This document shows, piece by piece, positions 36,445-44,775 of a stretch of DNA of 64,000 nt. This DNA is from Tetmemena sp. SeJ-2015. Lineage: Eukaryota; Ciliophora; Spirotrichea; Sporadotrichida; Oxytrichidae. A program made the position numbers and the translations under genes. Numbering within the stretch: position 1 is the first letter of the stretch; each line of letters opens with the position of its first letter. Location of the stretch: NCBI GenBank assembly GCA_027382625.1, contig JAJKFJ010021419.1:23090-87089 (forward strand), in the 5' to 3' direction. The notes under the pieces were generated by a model that was given only the letters and a program-made list of their open reading frames with translations, had not been told where the DNA came from and did no database searches.

Positions 36445-37962
36445 ATAAATTTATTTTGTGTTCAAAAAGTCTGAAGAGCTTTTAAATTACTAGCGACTAC
36501 AAGTACATTAAGGTAATTCTTACTGGATTTATAACGATAATCTTCATCTATCTTTTTAATGAGAAAATAAAACATTATCCCACCCTCCTTAGTCAATCTA
36601 TCTTTTCTTTAATAAATTTTAGTATGGAAGTGGATCAGTCTATGGCTAGGTAAGCTATGATTAGCTACACGTAGCAGGATAGTCAAGATTTCGGAGCCTA
36701 ATAAGTTTAGTTTCTCTCTATTAATCAAAACTAAGTAGACTTTCATTGGTTTAATAAGGCTTTGCTAGATATTTCATTAATAATAAGATTAATCTAAATT
36801 ATTTCTTCGAGCTACTTTGGAAGAGAAGTTTAGTTTGAGAGCCGAGTCTCAAGAAATTTTTAGACTAACATAGAATTAAAAAACACATTCTGGGATAATC
36901 TAACATAGCTGGTATCCTGGTAAAATCTATAGATAAATATAAAATAGATTTTAGGGACTTGCACCAATTGATGAGTCAGCAGGACCTCTTTTTGTGACTT
37001 ATCTTTGGGAGTAAGGGATATTAGACAGATGGCAGTTTGGTATCTTGCTTTCGCCGGACACTCAACAGAAGAGCTTCAATGACATTTGGAGGGATGGACG
37101 AACAAGCTTTTTCATTCTCTTATATAAAAAATTCATTTGCTTTTGACTCAAACAAACATAAAATGATAGCTCATGAGATTTCTGGAAGCTTTCACTGGCA
37201 AGTGCATGTACTTAGATTAGGAATAATCGAGCCTGGCAAAGAAAAAGAAGAAGTGACCTTCACAGAGGGTGAGGGTGAAACATGGATGTACTCAACCGTT
37301 CCTTAGGCTCTAACTGATACTGGCACTACTTTGATGCTCCTTCCCCAAAGTAATTTGACTGCTGAGTTTTGAATAACCTTTCTAATATAGAGGAGTATAA
37401 CTTTATCATGAACCTCGTAAACAGGTACAAGCCACAGAGATCTTATCAGATAACTAGCTTTTAAGACATGAGAACTTTATACTCTAATTGTGACGCAAGT
37501 GTGTTCCCTACGCTGATAGTCTAAATTGATGAATATGTCTTATCGCATCCCCCCATCCACTTATGTAGAAGACTATTATGGAACTTGTTCCCCAAGAATT
37601 GGCTCCACAAATAATCACTTTTGGATATTAGGTGAGGGCTTTCTCTCCAACTACTATTAACTCTACGATATGAAGAGAAGCCAAATTGGATTTATACCGT
37701 AAGTAACTCAAGTATCAACTCTCTTTTATTTAAACCCCTTTAATTAGGAACAAATACATGTCAGACATTGCAATAAGTGCAGGAGCTCAAAGGCCCAAAG
37801 ACTTCCATTCTTGTTTTGACAGTGCTCGGTTCAATCCTTGTTGCTTTTGCTCAATACTTCAATTAAAAAATTAATTAATTAAGCCGCCTTCAAACTGAAG
37901 GCTATAAGTTCTAGCCGCTTTAGGAAAATAGCTACCTTATCCAGATAAGCAGTTTAGTTTGA
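36445..37962 (+). pseudogene. aspartic protease body, frameshifted tandem copy
   Basis: Begins KFILCSKSLKSF, then a 110-bp intron (36513-36622), the flap motif YGSGSVYG, APIDESAGPLFVTYL, GSFHWQVHVL, the second catalytic site (LTDTGTTLMLL) and a C-terminal transmembrane-like helix (ILVLTVLGSILVAFAQYF). It parallels the intact neighbour at 38200-40386 closely. At least four single-base frame breaks lie inside conserved motifs (near 36655, 37052, 37540, 37800). Either this tandem duplicate is decaying or the assembly has errors here. Its N-terminal catalytic half is not adjacent; the displaced segment at 27362-27970 joins in frame through ATAAATTT. Confidence 0.7.
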
Positions 37963-38199
37963 TCCAATAAAACGAAGACACAGAAAGCTTAATGTAGAAT
38001 TTAATATAGCAGGAATAAACTGAGAGAAGCCCTTCAAGTAAGGAGGAAATCAAAAGAAAGTGAAGGTATAGACCTTTGTTAAGTAAAGAAAGAGTAGCAG
38101 AATTATATAACAGATAACCTTTTATTTAAATTGAATGAATATATTTTAACTTATTTTCAAAAGTTTATTCGACTTAAATTCATTTTATTTATTTTAAAG

Positions 38200-40386
38200 T
38201 CTTCGACAATAAAGAGAACCTCAAAGTCTTAACAGATAAAAGTAAGCCTGTTTTAGTCATTTAAGTGTTACATAATAATTCCTTCTCTAATTAAATTTTC
38301 AGTACGGATCGGGAGACGCAGTTTAAGGGTTGATAGCTTATGACCAAGTTTATATTTGTAACAGCTCAACTTTTGGAGCTTAGGACTTCAAGTTTATCTC
38401 AGTCGATTACAACTCAGTAAGCTTTAATGTTTGCTTTATGTATTTTCCATCTAGGTCTAAGAGCATATTTAAAATGCTTTTGCGGAATTAAAATGATCGA
38501 TTAAATTTCAAATTTAGTCAAAAAATGAGTAGAGAGACTTGCTTTCTTAGTTGCCTTAAATTATTTGCAGTGAGTGGACCCTGAAATTAATCTACCATCT
38601 GCTCGTATTAATCGTTTGTTTTTGAAAGAATTTCTTCTGTGAGGCTTTAAGTCATTATAAAACTGAGATAGTTAGGAATTTAGAAGGAATAGCTAGCCTC
38701 ATCAGTGATGAATCCCTGCATCTGAGGAGGCAGATCTTGGATGTTGACTTTTTCCTGAATCCTAAATTCCACATCAGCCCCAAAATTCCAAATCAAATCA
38801 GAGAGATAATCGAGATCTACTTGAGAAGATAGTCTAAACAGGTGAATCTTAAAAAACACAATTGAGAATTACTGTAAGTCTTCAGGTTAGTAAATCATTT
38901 GCTTCTCATCAGAAGAATTTTTTGCAAATATGGGTTTATCCAAATCGTAAAAGTCTTCGATGTTAGTATCTGCATCTATCAAGCTATCATTTTCAAACTG
39001 ATTCAACTATCCTGACATTTCTAAGAAAATATTAAAGCAAAGAGAGGGTGAACCTTCATTGAACCCCTTAAATTGAAATAGGTCAGCTTAAGCAAAGTTA
39101 TCTTCCTAAAGAGCTCATAAAACTTAACTGAAAATATACAGAGTCTAAGTTTTGAGATAGAATATACTCTTGATCACAGTTCATTCAAAGATTAATTAAT
39201 TTATTTTACAATCCTATTATCTTAGTATTTTTATTTTTATTTTAAGAGCAGTATTAAGGCTCTGCATTTTACTAGTACTACCTAAGCACTGGGTAATTAA
39301 TTAGCTTCGATGGTATTCTTGTAAGTATCTAAATATAGATTTGTGGTGCACATCAACAACATCCATGAAATTCTTTCAACTTAAAATATTTATAATAGGG
39401 ACTATCGCCCATCGATGAGTCAGCAGGGCCTTTGCTTATTACCTACTTGAAAGACCAAGGCATGTTGGATTCTTTCAAGTTCAGTTTGTTTCTAAGCTAA
39501 AATACGACACTCGTAAATAGTTCCATGCTTATTGGAAACTATGAGAATAAATACATCAGGACAAAAGGAGGTGATGGAGTGGTTTAACTTGCTTCATCTA
39601 GTCAAGTTTAGGAAGACAGTCCCACTTACAAGATTATTGCTCACAGATTTTAATAAATTATAAGTATAAAATTTTCAAACAGCGTGTCAGGTAGTTTCCA
39701 CTGGCAGCTGCATGTAGTGAACTTAAAAGTTAATGGGCAGGAGATGCGTCCAACAAAGCCAAACGCTCTAACAGACTCTGGCACAACTGCCACATATCTG
39801 ACAGAGGGTAAGAATCCTTTTAACTTCTAAATTTGACTTTTTCAGATGAGTACATATTTTTCTACACTCAGCTCAAAGCCTCGATTGTATCCCCTATGCA
39901 ATTTGCAAGAACCAATACAGGGAGCTATGTGGTGGTAAACTGTAAACAGACAGCAGGCTTCCCCTCCTTATTCGTGCAAATCGATGACTTTGTGTATGAG
40001 ATACCCTCCACCTCCTACATGCAGAAATATGACAAGTACTGCTTCCCAAACATCGGCCTCACTCAAGAGAACTTTTGGATTCTGGGAGTCAGCTTCCTAG
40101 AAAACTACTATCAAGTCTATGATATGCAACGAAATCAAATCGGCCTTGTTGAGTAAGTAAAGTTACAAAAGATTCGCTATATTGATTTACTGTAGCTTAA
40201 TCAAGGATTTGTTAAAGATAATTATATAGGAACTATTTGGCAGATGCTAGCATTCAAGTAGAACATTTTGATGATTAAAAAGTACCGATATTGATTATCA
40301 CACTAGTTGGGGGTGCTCTTGTTTTCATTAGTTAAGGAATTAACTTGCTTTTCCTCAAAAGAAAGATCAGAATTTAAAGTGCTTGA
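38200..40386 (+). CDS. aspartic protease, membrane-anchored, 5' part missing
   Basis: Exons: 38200-38241 (SSTIKRTSKSQQIK), 38303-38416 (flap YGSGDAVQGLIAYDQV), 39249-39320 (ISFDGILG), 39399-39807 (LSPIDESAGPLLITYL; second catalytic site ALTDSGTTATYL), 39846-40152 (NIGLTQENFWILGVSFLENY) and 40230-40386 with a transmembrane helix (PILIITLVGGALVFISQGI). All introns are GT-AG, and the joined frame is intact to TGA 40384-40386. The exon with the first catalytic Asp is absent between 37963 and 38200, so the N-terminal segment lies elsewhere. This is a pepsin-family (A1) protease, probably secretory pathway or surface, anchored by its C-terminal helix. Intron 38417-39248 contains another coding segment on the opposite strand. 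Confidence 0.8.
38518..39130 (-). CDS. unknown coding segment nested in protease intron
   Basis: On the reverse strand ~200 codons are open and natural-looking from about 39130 to TGA 38520-38518: CFNIFLEMSGQLNQFEND, DADTNIEDFYDLDKPIF, LIWNFGADVEFRIQEKVN and NDQYEQMVDQFQGPLTANN. No start codon is seen; a TGA lies just upstream of the first codon, so an IES or another segment is needed for the 5' end. It sits wholly inside the 832-bp intron (38417-39248) of the forward protease. The family is not recognised. Confidence 0.6.
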
Positions 40387-40671
40387 AATGATACTCAACA
40401 CACCTTCACTCTCTCAAAGACGTTTAAATAAATGTAAATAGGCCCCTTAGCAAATTTTTTCCAAAAAATTAAATTAGGGAATAATTTTTTTTAAAAATTT
40501 AATTTTATGAAAACGAAAATTGGTGGGTGAAATAAATTAAGGGTTTTAAATAAAAAAGTCTTAAAAATATTTAAAATTTCTTTCTTTACTAAATATCTTA
40601 TGGTTTAAGATAAACAACGAAGTAGTCCTCTTTGTTTGGTGATGAACTGAGGTAGAGAGCTCAATAGTCAT
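40387..40671. other. AT-rich spacer between protease and RPP0 3' ends
   Basis: Convergent gene ends separated by homopolymer-rich A/T DNA (40440-40570). No feature seen. Confidence 0.5.
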
Positions 40672-40691
40672 CTCCGAAAAGACCTCCCATA
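40672..40691 (-). other. RPP0: RPP0 segment 10, C-terminus and stop
   Basis: From TATGGGAGGTCT, encodes MGGLFGDDY and TGA at 40674-40672. Separated from segment 8 in the germline by 18 bp of AT-rich IES. Confidence 0.9.
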
Positions 40692-43600
40692 CATAAAATG
40701 TTCTAATCTGCCTCCTCTTCCTTGGGCTTCTCCTCAACCTTAGCGGGAGCAGCAGCTATCATTAACACTCAACTACTTTGGAAATACTGAAGCGAGAGAG
40801 ATAGAGGCCACGTTGGAAATGGTGGATCTTATCACTTACTCTAACATCCTTTGACCTTCTTGACTTTTTAAGTAAGTAAACCACTGGCGTAATGAGTTTA
40901 AATTAAAGTTGAGGGTGATTGAATTTAGCTGAAGGGTCTGATCTTGAGCTTGTCGAGGAGAGCGGCGTGGGTGGCCTCGATCTTCATGCCAGAGGTGATG
41001 ATTTTCTTGTCAGCAACGATATCAATTTGGGTCTTGACAATCTTAGTCTGGATGTTCAGCTGTTGGAAGAAAGAGGTTTGCTTGGGGTCAAGTCCAGTTG
41101 CACCAGCCTTTATCCACTCTCTCATAACTCTAAGTTTTCTATATCGCCGAGATCTCCGTTGGAGAAGATGAGACCTCACTATGTGATAGATGAGTAATAT
41201 GTATGCAGTGTTTGTGATGGCAGGTGTCCTTTCTGGTCTCGTAGTCTTCATCACCTTCCTCAATTAAAAAGCTGATTACATCACGAATTTCATTCAGATG
41301 AAATAAGAAAAGAGCTAATAAATAAATCCACTTTCTAGATTACTACTTTAAGTTTTTTTAAATATTAAAAATCCCTTGGGTAGGGGAAATTAAGTTTATT
41401 TTTTAAAAATTTGCCAGGGGGAAGGGGGTTTTTCCCAGGGAGCATCCTTTTAAAAATCATACAAGGTCAGTAAGGAGGAGAATTGACGCCCAAGGGCATC
41501 GAGTAGGCTAAGCTAGTGGGAGAGAGGCTGAGTACTTCGCAGTTTGATGCCATCTACTGCAGCGATCTAAACCGAACTCTGCAAACAGCAGAGAAAATCA
41601 CTTGCTTTCATCAGGGAACTCGTAAGTTAGTATTAGAATTTGTAATACCTATAGCATTTTACCCCGATGCCAGACTGAGGGAAAAGAGTGGAGGTGTGTT
41701 GAAGGGTAGCCCCTATTTGCTTTTAAGAAGGAAGCAAAGGCAGCTAAAAAGGCTACAAGAGATTATAAGCCAACTAAGGGTGAAAGTTGGAAAGATGTGA
41801 TGGCTAGAGCGCAGAACTTTATTCAAGAGATGATTGACACCTACGTGAATCAGAGTTCTTAATAAAGTTTTATTATTGTTAAGCAATATTTTTCTCTATC
41901 TCCTTCCATCAGAAAGAAGCTGTCCTCCAGTTTCGCAGATGAATGCCAATCTCAATCCTAATCAGCTTACTAAGGAAGAGGAAAAGAGTACTTTAAAAAC
42001 AAAGTAACTAGCTGGCTCTTTGGCATCTAAAAAACTGCAAATTTCTAAGAACTAGATGCAAGAAAGAGCCAGATCAAAGCAACCTACATCCAAAACGAGC
42101 AATCACTCCTTACAAATAACTTCAAGTTCCATTTAGCCTCAGACTAAGGATATTAGAATTCTAAAGTCTCTTCCATTGGCACTAAAGCAACTTTTAAAAT
42201 TCAGGCTCTTACAATTCAGGAGTGAATGAGGACATCACTAAATATGCATCAAAGAGGATTTTGGTTGTGACGCATGGAGGATTCATAATGGAATTTATGA
42301 ATGCCGTGAGAATCATGGAAGGAAAGCAGGCTATTGAAAACAACTCAGCAAGGAATACCTCTATCTACATCACCTAATTCTCCCAGCAGCCTCAGAAGAA
42401 AGGTAAACCCTCTACGAGTTCAAAGTAGCAAGGGAAAACCAATTCAGAATAGTCCCAAATGTCATTAAAGAAAACGATAATAGCCACTTGAATAGCTTAA
42501 AGAAAGGCAACAACGAAGGAATAAAAGTTGAAGATGTAGAGGATTATAAAGAAACTACGCACATTTAAGAAGAGACAAAAGAGCGAGAAAGGGAAAGGGA
42601 TGAGTTTGACAATTTCAAAATGATAGTTGGGGGTATGAAGGTGAGAAAAGGCTCTGAGTAGATGAGCAGCTCCTCTTCCTAGGGTGCTCACAAGTATTAT
42701 CACTTTGGCATCGGGCCAAGTGGAAACATTAAGAAGAGTTAGGCAAGTCAAGGCAGTAGGAAGAGCAGCTAGAATGGATTCGATGGAGATGGCGAATAAG
42801 ATGATCCTTATATGCTTAGCTCTTGATGATAGTTTTAAGTATTTTGAATTTTCTTTAAGTAACTTTGTTTGAATGGAATAATTTTTGTTCAGACCGAATC
42901 TTGAATTTGAATTGAGGGTTAATATATATAAGGATAAAGGCGTGAGATGGGTGGGGGTGCGGCAGCACTATGATATGCGAATATAAAATAAATATGAAAA
43001 GAGATATTTAATAATAGCGAAAAAACATTAACAGGGTTGATTTTCAATTTTCTTAAGAGAAACAACGAATAATTCCATAAAATGATAACATTTGAAACTA
43101 TAGAACCTTCTTGACGTTCATCTTGTAGCTGAGCACTTTTTATTCTTATTGATAAGAGTATATGGGTACCTTGGCGGGGGCCTCTCTGGCCTGAAATTGA
43201 TAGACCTCCCATATCGACATCGGCCTCCTCTTTCATCTAATTCGCACCTATTTATGAGACCGGTGTTACCCTTGAGCAAGTTTACGATCTTTTCCAAGCC
43301 AAAGAACATGTGAATTGAAAGTTTATAAAGGGGCTTTCTCATCAAATGGTTAAGAGAGGCCTTCATGAGGGTCTAAAATATTTTAATTAGTGCCTTCGAG
43401 AGCTTACGTTCTTTCCCATGATCATCTTGGCACCGATGGGTCTCAGCTTGAGTAACATAAACATTATCATTGGACCAAGAGAGCCTTCTTGTAGTTGGCA
43501 GCGAGATTCTGGAGCTTCTCCCAGTACTCTTCACTCAAATTAATCAACTTATTCGATTAACATCCTTTAAGCATATAATAATTACAGAGAACTCTTAATC

Positions 43601-44477
43601 TTAGATAGAGAGATTGGCTTAAATTATTGAAATCTATAGGATGATATATAAAGCGGGAGCAGCAGTGGTGGTGGCAGCAGCAGTGGGGGCAGCAACGACG
43701 GCGTTCTTGGCGGCCTCCTTCATCTTGTCGGCTTGCTTGAAGGAGTAGTCAGAGTCGAAGGTAACTGAAGCCAAGTTCTTGAAGGCGTTGGCCAACATGT
43801 GAGGAATGGCGGGCTTGGTGAGGTAACCTGAAGCGATCTAATTCAAGTGTAGGTGGATCTGAATCTGTTAAGGATATCTTCAGCGGTAATATCGAGAACA
43901 TCGGGGTTGAAGATAGATCCGTCCTCGTACACCTTCTTGCTCATTATGAAATGGAGTCATATAGCCTTGATCCACACATCATCAGGGGCGATAGCACCGA
44001 CCTTGGCGGTAATTAGATCTGGCCTGGTCGTCGAGAACCTTCTTAATATCGCCGAGAGAAAACATCATCTTGGACTTATTATATGTGATAGATCTTTTCC
44101 AACTCGTCACACTCCTTCCAGGTGTCTTTAAAACTTTTTCTTAATCATCACCTTCCTCGGGCTTTCTCACTTAGAACATGGACTTAGTTGGTCTAAAGAA
44201 TGGTTAACTTGAAAACTGTGGAGCTTACTAAACTTACTATGAAGGTTGAGTCTGATCTGGTTAAGTTGCAGGCTGCTAACATTGTCAACATCGACCAAGA
44301 TCAATTGAATGTTTGGTAGTAGTAGTTTCATCATTAGCGATTCATAGTAGTACTCTTCTTTCTTGATTCTCTTTTCAGACTTCTTCTTCAATCCTCCCAC
44401 TACACATAAACAGGTCAAATATTATTCAACACAGAGCCAAAGGAAAAAAAGAGCGGAGGTAGTAGTAGATACATACT
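40672..44477 (-). CDS. RPP0: 60S acidic ribosomal protein P0, scrambled in ten segments
   Basis: P0 forms the base of the ribosomal stalk and anchors P1/P2. Ten segments, joined by shared pointers, rebuild a P0-like chain: start MGGLKKKSEKRIKKEEY, VDVDNVSSLQLNQIR, MIMGKN-TLMKASL, GDIKKVLDD, AKVGAIAPDDVWIKA, GATGLDPKQTSFFQQL, KKVYEDGSIFNPDVLDI, NVASISLASGYLTKPAIPH, an Ala-rich hinge, and the hallmark C-terminus EEEADVDMGGLFGDDY. Two introns are seen; one (44400-44476) splits the ATG. The reverse-strand order is 1-3-5-7-2-9-4-6-8-10. One single-base break remains in segment 3, and the 2/3 and 4/5 pointers are short and less certain. A forward phosphatase gene lies between segments 9 and 4. Confidence 0.9.
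40710..40755 (-). other. RPP0: RPP0 segment 8
   Basis: From the 14-bp pointer, encodes AAPAKVEEKPKEEE. Ends with 10-bp pointer AAGAGGAGGC (40710-40719), shared with 43223-43232. Confidence 0.9.
40787..40829 (-). other. RPP0: RPP0 segment 6 (43 bp)
   Basis: From AGATCCACC to TCGCTTCAG (40787-40795, shared with 43828-43836). Encodes STISNVASISLAS, which fills the exact gap left between segments 5 and 7. Confidence 0.9.
40930..41110 (-). other. RPP0: RPP0 segment 4
   Basis: From AAGGCT, encodes AGATGLDPKQTSFFQQLN through KLKIRPF. Best end pointer is TTCA (40930-40933 and 43947-43950); it is short, and the join is in frame but a few residues shorter than usual P0. Confidence 0.85.
41477..42826 (+). 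CDS. histidine phosphatase (PGAM/TIGAR-like), 5' part missing
   Basis: Encodes ELTPKGIEQAKLVGERL, FDAIYCSDLNRTLQTAEKI, then ARLREKSGGVLKG, YKPTKGESWKDVMARAQNF and, after a Ser/Lys-rich insert, RILVVTHGGFIMEFM, in the order of phosphoglycerate-mutase-family phosphatases. THGG carries the second catalytic His. The first catalytic motif (RHG) would lie just upstream but is absent from the window, so a 5' segment is elsewhere. One single-base break lies near 41725 in a TTTT run, and further frame changes near 41870, 42220 and 42400 suggest IESs. A long charged tail ends at TGA 42824-42826. It lies between RPP0 segments 9 and 4 on the opposite strand. Confidence 0.8.
43202..43232 (-). other. RPP0: RPP0 segment 9 (31 bp)
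   Basis: Between AAGAGGAGGC and TATGGGAGGTCT (43202-43213, shared with 40680-40691). Supplies the ADVDM part of the conserved P0 C-terminus. Confidence 0.9.
43254..43453 (-). other. RPP0: RPP0 segment 2
   Basis: Begins with ACTCAA; in-frame join gives QIRLKLRPIGAKMIMGKN. Contains a 35-bp intron (43373-43407). Ends near GNTGLI; the junction to segment 3 is only about two bases (AT) and is uncertain. Confidence 0.8.
43454..43568 (-). pseudogene. decayed duplicate of RPP0 segment 1
   Basis: Directly upstream of segment 2 on the same strand: SEEYWEKLQNLAANYKKALL then DNVYVTQ in a shifted frame, resembling the P0 N-terminal domain a second time. It is out of frame with segment 2, while true segment 1 joins in frame. 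It is best read as the leftover first segment of a duplicated gene, now part of an IES. Confidence 0.65.
43652..43836 (-). other. RPP0: RPP0 segment 7
   Basis: From TCGCTTCAG, encodes GYLTKPAIPHMLANAFKNL and the Ala/Thr hinge. Ends with 14-bp pointer CTGCTGCTCCCGCT (43652-43665), shared with 40742-40755. Confidence 0.9.
43852..43950 (-). other. RPP0: RPP0 segment 5
   Basis: Encodes MSKKVYEDGSIFNPDVLDI through NRFRST. Ends with 9-bp pointer AGATCCACC (43852-43860), shared with 40821-40829. Confidence 0.88.
43963..44065 (-). other. RPP0: RPP0 segment 3
   Basis: Encodes SLGDIKKVLDD and AKVGAIAPDDVWIKA, with a one-base break between them. Ends with pointer AAGGCT (43963-43968), shared with 41105-41110. 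Confidence 0.85.
44246..44477 (-). other. RPP0: RPP0 segment 1
   Basis: Encodes the N-terminus to NQIR. Intron 44400-44476 splits the start codon as A|TG (A at 44477). Ends in pointer ACTCAA (44246-44251), shared with 43448-43453. Confidence 0.85.
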
Positions 44478-44775
44478 TGTTTGTTGTCCTTACTTTTTAT
44501 AACAAATATTTTAATTATTAAATATTAGCTTTTATATTCCGGCCTCCCACTCCCCACCTCTCTTACTAACTATCAATTTCCCTCCTATGCTTTCAACTAC
44601 ACACCCACACATACACTAATGCCCGAATATTCTTGAACTTAATTCTCTCACTCTATTTCTACGCCACTCAACATTGGCTTTTAACATTAAAAATGACAAG
44701 ATGGAATTATATGTGTGAATACTTATATGAGGAGGTGATTGAATAAATAAGCAATATAATAAAGAGATAGTTAAT

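Noticed and set aside
40925..41263. 112-codon reverse frame as a stand-alone gene
   Set aside because: Only the part from 41110 downward is P0 (segment 4); the upstream residues come from the decayed segment 3 and IES.
40842..43568. 11-bp direct repeat TAACATCCTTT (40842-40852 and 43558-43568) as an RPP0 pointer
   Set aside because: Joining there does not add any P0 sequence; it more likely reflects the old duplication.
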